In this document: positions 13,449 to 20,333 of the stretch, piece by piece
Position numbering within the stretch: position 1 is the stretch's first letter
Layout of the letters: each line of letters starts with the position of its first letter
Virus record (IMG/VR): IMGVR_UViG_3300044970_000402
Coordinates: 1-46,156 of that record
DNA: 46,156 bases
Strand: one strand, 5' to 3'
From: a virus
Notes under the pieces: generated by a model
Seen by the model: only the letters and a program-made list of their open reading frames with translations
The model's database searches: none
What the model was told of the DNA's origin: nothing
Position numbers and translations under genes: made by a program

Positions 13449-13877
13449 ATGGCAAAAAGCATCAACCAACTCATCCGTGAGTACCTCACCAAGCATCCCG
13501 ATGCTGTCCCCAAGGACGTTGCGCTCAAGCTGAACTGCAATCCGCAGTACGTCTACGTTGTCCGCAGTCAGATGAAGAAGGCGGGCAAGATCGAAGCGGC
13601 TCCTGTCATCGAGCCTGCTGCCGAGCCCGTCGTTGAGCCCACTGGCGATGTCGCGCCTCAGGGATACCTCATGGACCTGATCAACAACCCGCCGCACTAC
13701 ACCGACGGTGGCATCGAAGTCATCGACTTCATCGAGGCCAAGCGTCTCGACTACCACCTGGGCAGCGTGGTGGCATACGTCTCCAGGGCAGGCAAGAAGG
13801 ATGATGAGCTGGCAGACCTGAAGAAGGCCCGCTGGTATCTCGACCGCGCGATCAGCCTGCGCACCGGAGCCGTCTGA
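13449..13877 (+). CDS. DUF3310 protein with N-terminal HTH-like region, 142 aa
   Basis: The C-terminal half (about 79-136) has the DUF3310 signature: NPPHYTDGGIEVIDFIEAK, then SVVAYVSRAGKK and LKKARWYLDRAI. To my knowledge, phage T7 gp1.7, a nucleotide kinase, belongs to this family; kinase activity for this protein is inference. The N-terminal 47 residues look like a helix-turn-helix (VALKLNCNPQYVYVVRSQMKKAG), joined by a Pro/Glu/Val linker. ATG 13449 follows CCAGGAA. It sits just ahead of the DNA polymerase, a fitting place for a nucleotide-metabolism gene. Confidence 0.85.
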   Translation: MAKSINQLIREYLTKHPDAVPKDVALKLNCNPQYVYVVRSQMKKAGKIEAAPVIEPAAEPVVEPTGDVAPQGYLMDLINNPPHYTDGGIEVIDFIEAKRLDYHLGSVVAYVSRAGKKDDELADLKKARWYLDRAISLRTGAV

Positions 13878-13878
13878 C

Positions 13879-15744
13879 ATGCTGATCACCTTCGACTTCG
13901 AGACGTTCTACAGTGACGCATTCAGTCTGTCCCGTATCACAACCGAGGAATACATCCGAGATGTGCAGTTTGAAGTGATCGGTGTAGGCGTCCAAGTCGA
14001 TGGTGGTCAGCCTCAATGGTTCAGCGGTACGCGCGAGGAGACCCGCAAGTGGTTGCGTCAGTTCGACTGGAAGAACAGCATGGCGTTGGCGCACAACACC
14101 ATGTTCGACGGCGCGATCCTTCACTGGGTGTTCGGCATAACGCCGATGATTTTCCTGGACACACTGTCCATGGCGCGAGCGCTCCATGGCATGGAGGCAG
14201 GAGGATCATTGAAGGCGCTGGCTGAGCGCTATCAGATCGGCGTCAAGGGCACAGAGGTGGTAGCAGCCAAGGGCAAGACACGTATGGACTTCGCGCCAGA
14301 CGACCTTGCCCGGTATGGCGAGTACTGCAAGAACGATGTGCGCTTGACGTACGACCTGTTCCACATCATGTCGAAGAACTTCCCCATCGAAGAGCTTCGA
14401 CTCATAGACATCACCCTGCGGATGTTCACTCACCCGCAGTTGTACGCTGACGAGCCCGCGCTGCAGGACCGGCTCGACGACCTGAGGACCGAGCGGTCTC
14501 AGTTGCTGTTGTCGTTGAAAGATACGCTGCACGCAGCGAACGAAGAAGAGGTGCGCAAGAAGCTGTCCAGCAACAAGCAGTTCGCTGATGTGCTGCGCAC
14601 GTTCGACCTCGAAGTGCCGATGAAGATCAGCCCTACGACAGGCAAGGAGACGTACGCCCTGGCCAAGAAGGACGAGGGCTTCATCGCGCTGACTGAACAC
14701 GAGAACCCCGTCGTGCAGCAGCTCTGCGCTGTGCGCCTGGGGACCAAGTCCACGCTGGAGGAGAAGCGCATCGAGCGCTTCATCGAGGTCAGCAGACGCA
14801 ACCGGGGCAGTATCCCTGTCCCGTTGAAATACTACGGAGCACACACCGGGCGCTGGTCGGGCGTGGACAAGGTGAACTTCCAGAACCTGCCGAGCCGTGA
14901 CCCGAAAAAGAAGGCGCTGAAGAAGGCCATCGTCCCGCCCGAGGGCTACGTCGTCATCAACTCAGACTCCTCGCAGATCGAGGCGCGAGTGCTGGCATGG
15001 CTGGCAGGGCAGGAGGATGTGGTCCAGCAGTTCGCCAACAAGAAGGACGTGTACTCGATCTTTGCCTCATCCGTCTACGGACGGACGATCACCAAGGCCA
15101 ACGAGGCAGAGCGCTTCGTGGGGAAGACCTGCGTCCTGGGCCTGGGCTATGGCACTGGGGCGTTGAAACTCCAGCACACTCTGGCTACTTCGCAGCCGAT
15201 CAGCGTCAAGCTCGACGAAGACGAGTGCAAGCGTATCGTCAGCGTGTACCGGAGCACGAACTACAAGATCGTCGAGTTGTGGGGAGCCTCTGACTCTATG
15301 TTGTCTTCCATGCTCAACGGAAACATCAGGAACGCGATGCCGCTCGGAGAACATGGCTGTCTCTGGTTCGACGAGGACGGCATTCGCCTGCCGAACAACC
15401 TGTACATCCGCTACCCGAAGCTGCGTAGAGAGACACTCGACGGCAAATCGAAAGTTGTCTACGACTCTCGCAAGGGTCTTGTCTCTCTCTGGGGTGGGGC
15501 TGTCGTAGAGAACGTCGTGCAGGCTCTGGCGCGGATCATCGTCGGTGAGCAGATGGTCAAGATCAACGAGTTCTACCGCCCTGCCCTGACTGTTCATGAC
15601 GCTGTGGTGCTTGTCGTGCCTGAGGACGAGCAGGACGCAGCGGTCAAGTGTCTGACTGAGATCATGTCGTGCGCCCCTGACTGGGCGCCGGGGCTCCCGG
15701 TTGCCTGTGAAGCAAAGGTCGGCGCCACGTACGGCGACTGCTAA
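13879..15744 (+). CDS. Family A DNA polymerase with 3'-5' exonuclease, 621 aa
   Basis: Replicative DNA polymerase of the Pol I type. Exonuclease: DFET at 6-9 (D6, E8; ExoI), HNTMFD at 72-77 (D77; ExoII) and YCKND at 149-153 (D153; ExoIII), so proofreading should be intact. Polymerase: motif A DSSQIEAR starting at D363, motif B around RFVGKTCVLGLGYG, motif C VHDAVV with H573-D574. No 5'-3' exonuclease domain, as usual for phage replicases. ATG 13879 lies one base after the DUF3310 stop. With the primase-helicase (20334), SNF2 helicase and ssDNA-binding-like protein it forms the phage's own replisome. Confidence 0.97.
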   Translation: MLITFDFETFYSDAFSLSRITTEEYIRDVQFEVIGVGVQVDGGQPQWFSGTREETRKWLRQFDWKNSMALAHNTMFDGAILHWVFGITPMIFLDTLSMARALHGMEAGGSLKALAERYQIGVKGTEVVAAKGKTRMDFAPDDLARYGEYCKNDVRLTYDLFHIMSKNFPIEELRLIDITLRMFTHPQLYADEPALQDRLDDLRTERSQLLLSLKDTLHAANEEEVRKKLSSNKQFADVLRTFDLEVPMKISPTTGKETYALAKKDEGFIALTEHENPVVQQLCAVRLGTKSTLEEKRIERFIEVSRRNRGSIPVPLKYYGAHTGRWSGVDKVNFQNLPSRDPKKKALKKAIVPPEGYVVINSDSSQIEARVLAWLAGQEDVVQQFANKKDVYSIFASSVYGRTITKANEAERFVGKTCVLGLGYGTGALKLQHTLATSQPISVKLDEDECKRIVSVYRSTNYKIVELWGASDSMLSSMLNGNIRNAMPLGEHGCLWFDEDGIRLPNNLYIRYPKLRRETLDGKSKVVYDSRKGLVSLWGGAVVENVVQALARIIVGEQMVKINEFYRPALTVHDAVVLVVPEDEQDAAVKCLTEIMSCAPDWAPGLPVACEAKVGATYGDC

Positions 15745-15775
15745 GATCAGTGCCCCACAATCACAGCCAGTAATC

Positions 15776-16432
15776 ATGCAGCCGATCAAGTGGTCCTACT
15801 CCAGTATGAAAGACTACGTGAACTGCCCGAGGCAGTACCACGAGGTCAAAGTGCTGAAGCGCTTCACCAAGGCCCCGACGCAGCAGATGCTGTACGGCAC
15901 AGCGGTCCACACGGCGCTGGAGAACTACGTCAAGGACGGCACGCCGCTCGCCAAAAACTACCAGCAGTACGCCAAGCAGCTCGACCCACTGCGTGAGATG
16001 CCCGGAGAGAAATATCCTGAGCATCGCATGGCGCTGACCATCAACCGCGAGCCCTGCACGTTCGGAGCGGCAGACTACTGGGTCCGGGGGATCGCGGACC
16101 TGCTGGTGGTGGACGGTGCGCAGGGCTACATCGTGGACTACAAGACCGGCAGCAGTAGGTATCCGGACCCGAAGCAGTTGCAGTTGATGGCGCTGATGAC
16201 CTTCGCGCACTTCCCTGAAGTTGAGCACATCAAGGCTGGGCTGTTGTTCGTGGTACACGAACACTTCGTGACGTCAGAGTATCAGCGTGACAAGATCGAT
16301 GACCTGTGGCGCGACTTCGCTTCCCCGCTGGAGCGGATGCGCCTGTCCCATGAACGCAACGAATGGCAGGCCAACCCGTCGCCGCTGTGCCGCTGGTGCC
16401 CTGTGACCTCCTGCGAATTCCACAAAGAATGA
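15776..16432 (+). CDS. PD-(D/E)XK nuclease with Fe-S cysteines (RecB/Cas4-like), 218 aa
   Basis: RecB/Cas4-type nuclease core: GTAVH (H45), GIADLL (D108), VDYKTG (D121, K123) and the following QLQLMAL helix. C17 (in NCPRQY) plus C205, C208 and C213 match the split cysteine set that holds a 4Fe-4S cluster in AddB/Cas4 nucleases. Such phage enzymes are thought to process DNA ends in recombination-dependent replication. The ATG at 15776 is preferred over an upstream frame extension because the polymerase occupies that stretch, but no strong ribosome site is visible. Confidence 0.92.
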   Translation: MQPIKWSYSSMKDYVNCPRQYHEVKVLKRFTKAPTQQMLYGTAVHTALENYVKDGTPLAKNYQQYAKQLDPLREMPGEKYPEHRMALTINREPCTFGAADYWVRGIADLLVVDGAQGYIVDYKTGSSRYPDPKQLQLMALMTFAHFPEVEHIKAGLLFVVHEHFVTSEYQRDKIDDLWRDFASPLERMRLSHERNEWQANPSPLCRWCPVTSCEFHKE

Positions 16433-16463
16433 ACATCCTGAGAATTCCACAAAGAGTGAACAT
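16415..16463. repeat. 27-base-period direct repeat at a gene junction
   Basis: Bases 16415-16436 and 16442-16463 are 22-base copies differing at one position (A/G), separated by 5 bases. The first spans the nuclease stop codon; the second supplies the region up to the next gene's ATG. In copy 1, AATGAA gives the stop; in copy 2, the A-to-G change gives GTGAACATG. It looks like a recent duplication that created the spacing between the two genes. Confidence 0.85.
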
Positions 16464-16662
16464 GACTGAACCCTTGAACGACTACGCGTACCCGTGCATG
16501 ATGGCCGAGAACGCACTCAAGAAAGTCCATCTGGCGATGCTCGACAACGCCCCGACCAAGGCGCTGTTCTATGCAGTGGAGGCACTCGTCGAGACGGTGC
16601 GGATGGTGGACGCGATCAAGCACGCGAAGGAGCGGGAAGATGCCCTACGTAAACAAGCCTAG
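16462..16662 (+). CDS. Hypothetical protein, 66 aa
   Basis: Starts at 16462 within the second copy of the direct repeat. Helical throughout (MTEPLNDYAYPC..., then long Ala/Val/Lys helices), no motif. It overlaps the next gene by 23 bases. Confidence 0.65.
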   Translation: MTEPLNDYAYPCMMAENALKKVHLAMLDNAPTKALFYAVEALVETVRMVDAIKHAKEREDALRKQA

Positions 16663-16951
16663 GCCGTACAAGAAGGAATACCAGCAGCAGGTGTCCCGAG
16701 GCGAGCACGAGAACCGCATGGAGCGGCAGCGGGCTCGACGTACGGTGGACAAGAAGCACAAGGACGGTGACGGCGACGGCACTGCCGACATCCGCGAGGG
16801 CAAGGACATCGCGCACAAGCGTGCCCTGAGCCGTGGTGGATCGAACTCAGATGGTGTGGAAATTGTTCCAGTCAGTGCCAACCGTTCGTTTAGGCGCAAC
16901 TCCAAGGGCGCCCTGGTCTCCGAGACGAGCAAACGAGAAAGATCTAGGTAG
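16640..16951 (+). CDS. HNH-like phage protein, 103 aa
   Basis: GGAAG precedes the ATG at 16640. A basic N-terminal half (KPRPYKKEYQQQ...) leads to GKDIAHKRALSRGGSNSDG and then ANRSFRRN. This order (D-[IV]-x-H, Gly-Gly, Asn, then S-x-NRS-basic) is that of short HNH-like proteins of phages. The first His of a typical HNH is replaced by Ile-Ala-His, so activity is uncertain. A GDGDGTAD run resembles a Ca-binding loop. The last gene before the promoter at 16967. Confidence 0.6.
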   Translation: MPYVNKPRPYKKEYQQQVSRGEHENRMERQRARRTVDKKHKDGDGDGTADIREGKDIAHKRALSRGGSNSDGVEIVPVSANRSFRRNSKGALVSETSKRERSR

Positions 16952-16966
16952 TTTCCCTAGTCTAAC

Positions 16967-16994
16967 TTGACACGATGGCGCGATGCGCCATAAT
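16967..16994 (+). promoter_or_regulatory. Sigma70-type promoter P3 with palindromic spacer
   Basis: Perfect TTGACA (16967-16972), 16-base spacer, CATAAT (16989-16994; a 17-base spacing with ATAATG is the alternative). The spacer contains ATGGCGC-GAT-GCGCCAT (16975-16991), a perfect 7-bp inverted repeat with a different sequence from that in P1/P2. It opens the SNF2/ssDNA-binding transcription unit. A repressor bound here would block RNA polymerase directly. Confidence 0.9.
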
Positions 16995-17024
16995 GACTTC
17001 AGGCCGTTAGGTGTGAGTGAGCCT

Positions 17025-17140
17025 TGACCTTCGCCGGTCAGAAGGAGTGTCGTTGCGCTCCAAACCGCATCAGCCAGCCGGTGACAGCTTTCTCCTCTCC
17101 ATGTTAGGCATGGGGCTTTTCCGGTCACGTCAGGGCTGGC
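17025..17140 (+). promoter_or_regulatory. Structured leader upstream of the SNF2 helicase gene
   Basis: Three nested elements are visible. TGACC/GGTCA (17025-17029, 17036-17040) forms a small hairpin. GCCAGCC (17073-17079) pairs with GGCTGGC (17134-17140), then GTGAC (17081-17085) with GTCAC (17124-17128), AGC (17086-17088) with GCT (17115-17117), and CCATG (17099-17103) with CATGG (17109-17113). Together 17073-17140 fold into one long interrupted stem. No T-run follows, so this is not a simple terminator. A regulatory 5' leader is inferred. Confidence 0.55.
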
Positions 17141-17169
17141 ACCCTCAACAGAGACAAGTATGCAAGTAG
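17053..17169 (+). CDS. Possible leader peptide, 38 aa
   Basis: A TTG start (17053) follows AAGGAG at 5-base spacing and opens a frame with no stop until TAG at 17167, inside the first codons of the SNF2 gene (ATG at 17160). The SNF2 gene has no obvious ribosome site of its own, so translation of this frame through the leader hairpin could be needed to start it. The peptide is basic and has no motif. The TTG start and short length make this tentative. Confidence 0.3.
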   Translation: MRSKPHQPAGDSFLLSMLGMGLFRSRQGWHPQQRQVCK

Positions 17170-18737
17170 TCGAAAACACAGTCGTTCAGTTCACATGTCC
17201 TACTGCCACAGCCAGTCTCATCAAGGACTACATCGACCGGGCCGAGATCCTCAGCACACGGGGGGAGCTGTCTGACGTAGTCGTCTACTGGGGGCTGGAC
17301 GAGATGCGGCAGTTGGCGCGGGTGGCGCCGCCATCTATCAAGGTCCCGTCACCGATTGAACGGGACTATGACTGGCCAGGGATGTTCACTCCCTTCGAGC
17401 ATCAGCGCGACACGGCACGATTCCTTACCCTGCACCAACGCGCCTTCTGCTTCAACGAAGCAGGCACGGGCAAGACTTCTGCGGCTATCTGGGCTGCTGA
17501 CTACCTGATGAACCAAGGGCTCGTGCGCCGAGCCCTGGTGATCTGTCCGCTCTCGATCATGCAAAGCGCATGGCAAGCAGACCTGTTCAAGACAGCGATG
17601 CACCGTAGCTGTGGCATTGCGCACGGTTCAGAGAAAAAGCGTAGGAAGGTCATCAAAGGCGACTACGCGTTCGTCGTGATCAACTTCGACGGTGTGGGTG
17701 TCGTGGCTGATGCCATCCGTGCAGGCGGGTTCGATCTCATCATCGTCGATGAGGCTAACGCGTACAAGAACACCAGCACAGTGCGGTGGAAGACGCTGGC
17801 CAAACTCGTGACCAAGGACACGCACCTGTGGATGATGACCGGCACCCCGGCATCGCAGTCGCCCCTCGATGCGTTCGGTCTGGCAAAGATGATCAACCCG
17901 GAGGGTGTGCCCAAGTATTCGACGGCATGGCGCGACAAGGTCATGACGCAGGTGAGCAAGTTCAAGTGGGCACCCAAGCCGACGTCTCAGGTCACCGTCT
18001 TCAACGCGCTGCAGCCTGCCATCAGGTATGAGAAAGCGCAATGCCTTGACCTGCCCGAGGTGACGTATCAGACCAGAGAAGTACCCCTGTCCCCTCAGGC
18101 AAACAAGTACTACCGCGAGCTGCTCAAGGAGATGCAGATCATCGCGGCGGGCGAGACTATTAGCACAGTCAACGCCGCTGCTGCGCTATCCCGACTACTT
18201 CAGTTGTCCGGTGGCGCGGTTTACACGGATGATGGCAACATCGTGGAGTTCGACGTTCAGCCGCGCCTGAAGGTGCTGGAGGAAGTGTTCGACGAAGCTG
18301 CCAACAAGGTGCTGGTGTTCGTGCCGTACCGGCACACACTTGCCTTGGTGAAGAAGCACATGGACTCCATCGGGATCACGAGCGAAGTCATCGAAGGCGA
18401 CGTGACCCCCAATCAGCGATCCATGATCTTCAGGAACTTTCAACAGAACACCGACCCTCGCGTGCTGCTCATTCAACCGCAGGCTGCGTCCCATGGCGTG
18501 ACCTTGACCGCTGCCGACACTGTCGTCTTCTGGTCCCCAGTCATGTCAGTGGAGACTTACTTGCAGTGCATCGCGCGGATCGACCGTGTCGGGCAAAAGA
18601 ACAAGATGACCGTGATCCACCTTCAGGGGTCAGAGGTGGAGCGCCGGATGTATTCCATGTTGCAAAACAAGGTGGACATGCATGAGCGTCTAGTGGACCT
18701 TTTCATTGATGAAGTCGAAGGAGATAGTGATGAATGA
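17160..18737 (+). CDS. SNF2/DEXH-type helicase, 525 aa
   Basis: Superfamily 2 ATPase of the SNF2 branch. Motif I EAGTGKT (100-106), motif II DEAN near 197-200, motif III MTGTP near 226-230, motif VI CIARIDRVGQ near 470-479. Phage SNF2-like proteins typically remodel protein-DNA complexes or move DNA branches rather than unwind long duplex; with no nuclease or methylase fused, a role in replication or recombination is likely. First gene after P3; the start codon overlaps the stop of a possible leader peptide. The gene overlaps the next by 8 bases. Confidence 0.93.
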   Translation: MQVVENTVVQFTCPTATASLIKDYIDRAEILSTRGELSDVVVYWGLDEMRQLARVAPPSIKVPSPIERDYDWPGMFTPFEHQRDTARFLTLHQRAFCFNEAGTGKTSAAIWAADYLMNQGLVRRALVICPLSIMQSAWQADLFKTAMHRSCGIAHGSEKKRRKVIKGDYAFVVINFDGVGVVADAIRAGGFDLIIVDEANAYKNTSTVRWKTLAKLVTKDTHLWMMTGTPASQSPLDAFGLAKMINPEGVPKYSTAWRDKVMTQVSKFKWAPKPTSQVTVFNALQPAIRYEKAQCLDLPEVTYQTREVPLSPQANKYYRELLKEMQIIAAGETISTVNAAAALSRLLQLSGGAVYTDDGNIVEFDVQPRLKVLEEVFDEAANKVLVFVPYRHTLALVKKHMDSIGITSEVIEGDVTPNQRSMIFRNFQQNTDPRVLLIQPQAASHGVTLTAADTVVFWSPVMSVETYLQCIARIDRVGQKNKMTVIHLQGSEVERRMYSMLQNKVDMHERLVDLFIDEVEGDSDE

Positions 18738-19143
18738 CGCAGAAGCACTAGTGCAGACCTACCTCACCTTGCGCCGTCAGCGCGAGGCGCTCAAGGCCGA
18801 GTACGAGAAGGAAGACCAGAAATATCTGGAGGACATGGAAGCTATCGAGGCAGCGTTGCTCAACATGTGCAACGAGGCCAACGTCAGCGGGCTGCGCACG
18901 GCGCACGGTACGGTGACCAAGCAAGTGAAGGAGCGGTTCTTCTGCACCGACTGGGACCACTTCAAGAAGTTCGTCGAGACTGAGGGCAGTATCGATCTCT
19001 TGGAGCGCCGCATCCACCAACGCAACTTCAAAGAATTCATGGCTGGGAGGGCCAAGGAAGGTTTCCCTCCCGGTGTGAATGCCCTGCGCGAATTCGACAT
19101 CGTCGTCCGCAAGGCTTCCTCTAACAGTGACGCTACAGTCTAA
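18730..19143 (+). CDS. Hypothetical coiled-coil protein, 137 aa
   Basis: GAAGGAGATAG ahead of the ATG at 18730 sets the start within the SNF2 gene's last codons. Residues about 12-50 are a charged heptad-like helix (coiled coil); the rest contains GTVTKQVKERFFCTDWDHFKKFV and LLERRIHQRNFKEFM, which resemble phage proteins encoded next to ssDNA-binding proteins. I do not know its function. Position between helicase and ssDNA-binding-like genes suggests a replication or recombination accessory role. Confidence 0.7.
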   Translation: MNDAEALVQTYLTLRRQREALKAEYEKEDQKYLEDMEAIEAALLNMCNEANVSGLRTAHGTVTKQVKERFFCTDWDHFKKFVETEGSIDLLERRIHQRNFKEFMAGRAKEGFPPGVNALREFDIVVRKASSNSDATV

Positions 19144-19153
19144 GGAAAGATCC

Positions 19154-19987
19154 ATGGCAAACGAACTCGCAACCATCTTTGGCAACAACCCCGTCGAACT
19201 CGGGCTCGACGAAGACACTCTCGCAGTCGCGGGCGGTGCAGTACGTGGAAACAAGCGCATCTCCATCGAGGGGCGTGTGTTCCGCAAGATCGTTGGCGGC
19301 AAGGAGCAGTCCGTCAACACCAGCAACGACATGAACGTCATCATCGTCAAGATGGCCCATGACGCTTCGCGTACGTTCTACGCGTCTTCGTACAAGCGCG
19401 GGGTGAAGGTCGCTCCGGTGTGCTGGTCATCCGACTCCAAGACCCCCGACGAGGCGGTGCCGAACCCCGTGGCGTCGTCGTGCGCTGAGTGCCCGAACTC
19501 GGTCAAGGGCTCGGGGCAAGGCGGGCAAGGCACAGCGTGCCGCCTTCAATGGCGCACTGCGGTGATCCTGCCGCATGACCCGGCTGGTGATGTCTATCAG
19601 TTGGTGCTGCCGCCTACGTCGGCCTTCGGTAAGGAGGAGAACGGCAAGTGGCCGTTCCGCGCGTACGTCCAGATGCTGGCGAACAACAACGTCTCTGCGG
19701 GGCGTGTCATCACCAAGATGCAGTTCGACATCAACTCCCCCGTGCCGCGCCTGCTGTTCTCGCCGGAGGCTGCAGTGCCCCCGGAGATGCGCGACATCGT
19801 GACGCGGCAGAGCAAAAGCCCTGCTGCAGAGAACGCGGTGAAGCTCACCGTGTTCAAGATGGACGAAACTACCGAGCCCGAGCAGCCTGCGGCTGCTGAG
19901 CCCACGGTGCGCAAGACCGAGCGCCGTGCCCCCGAGACCGTCGAGGACGTGTCCGACATCGTCAAGAAGTGGACGAATAAGAAATGA
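19154..19987 (+). CDS. ssDNA-binding-like protein with zinc site, 277 aa
   Basis: Central beta-rich region with C90, C110, C113 and C129 (PVASSCAECPNS...GTAC), a four-cysteine set resembling the zinc motif of phage proteins usually annotated as ssDNA-binding. An OB-like fold is plausible but cannot be proved by eye. The tail (about 230-277) is Pro/Glu-rich and charged, as in SSB-type proteins whose C-terminus recruits partners. AAGGAAAGATCC precedes the ATG. ATGA overlap with the HTH gene downstream. Confidence 0.65.
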   Translation: MANELATIFGNNPVELGLDEDTLAVAGGAVRGNKRISIEGRVFRKIVGGKEQSVNTSNDMNVIIVKMAHDASRTFYASSYKRGVKVAPVCWSSDSKTPDEAVPNPVASSCAECPNSVKGSGQGGQGTACRLQWRTAVILPHDPAGDVYQLVLPPTSAFGKEENGKWPFRAYVQMLANNNVSAGRVITKMQFDINSPVPRLLFSPEAAVPPEMRDIVTRQSKSPAAENAVKLTVFKMDETTEPEQPAAAEPTVRKTERRAPETVEDVSDIVKKWTNKK

Positions 19988-20280
19988 ACACCGAACGTAC
20001 CATCGGGCAGGAGCTTGCCCTTGTTTGCGCAGAGGCGAACCTGCCCGTTGTGTACGTCTCTCAAGTGCTTTGCGTCTCCAGGATGACCATATACGTATGG
20101 TCTAAGGGAGGAGCAATAAGGAGACCAAAGCACAACAAGATACGCGCGTTCATACGAACGGTGAAAGGAGATCTGGAGTCAGGCAGATTGCCTGCTACAT
20201 CAGTGCGCGAAGCTCGGTCGTATCTTCAGCCAATGTGCGAGGACACACTCAAGTCGGCCACTGGAAAAACCTGGGGCTAA
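19984..20280 (+). CDS. Small HTH-like protein, 98 aa
   Basis: Residues about 8-50 (ALVCAEANLPVVYVSQVLCVSRMTIYVWSKG) fit a helix-turn-helix: VVYVSQVL, turn, SRMTIYVWSKG as recognition helix. A basic stretch follows. Coupled by ATGA to the ssDNA-binding-like gene and ending 17 bases before the 20298 terminator. It could be the regulator of promoter P3 or of the terminator-primase junction. DNA binding is likely, target unknown. Confidence 0.7.
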   Translation: MNTERTIGQELALVCAEANLPVVYVSQVLCVSRMTIYVWSKGGAIRRPKHNKIRAFIRTVKGDLESGRLPATSVREARSYLQPMCEDTLKSATGKTWG

Positions 20281-20297
20281 CCAGCCCAAACACAGCC

Positions 20298-20321
20298 AGC
20301 GGAGTACTACTCCGCTTTTTT
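20298..20321 (+). terminator. Intrinsic terminator directly upstream of the primase gene
   Basis: AGCGGAGT (20298-20305) pairs with ACTCCGCT (20309-20316) around ACT, followed by TTTTTT (20316-20321). It ends the P3 unit, but the primase start codon is only 13 bases beyond the T-run and no promoter lies between, so primase expression must depend on readthrough, antitermination or an unseen promoter further up. Confidence 0.92.
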
Positions 20322-20333
20322 GTCTCTGCGAAC

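Noticed and set aside
15067-15789. 240-codon open frame on the minus strand
   Set aside because: Antisense to the polymerase motifs, which are unambiguous on the plus strand.
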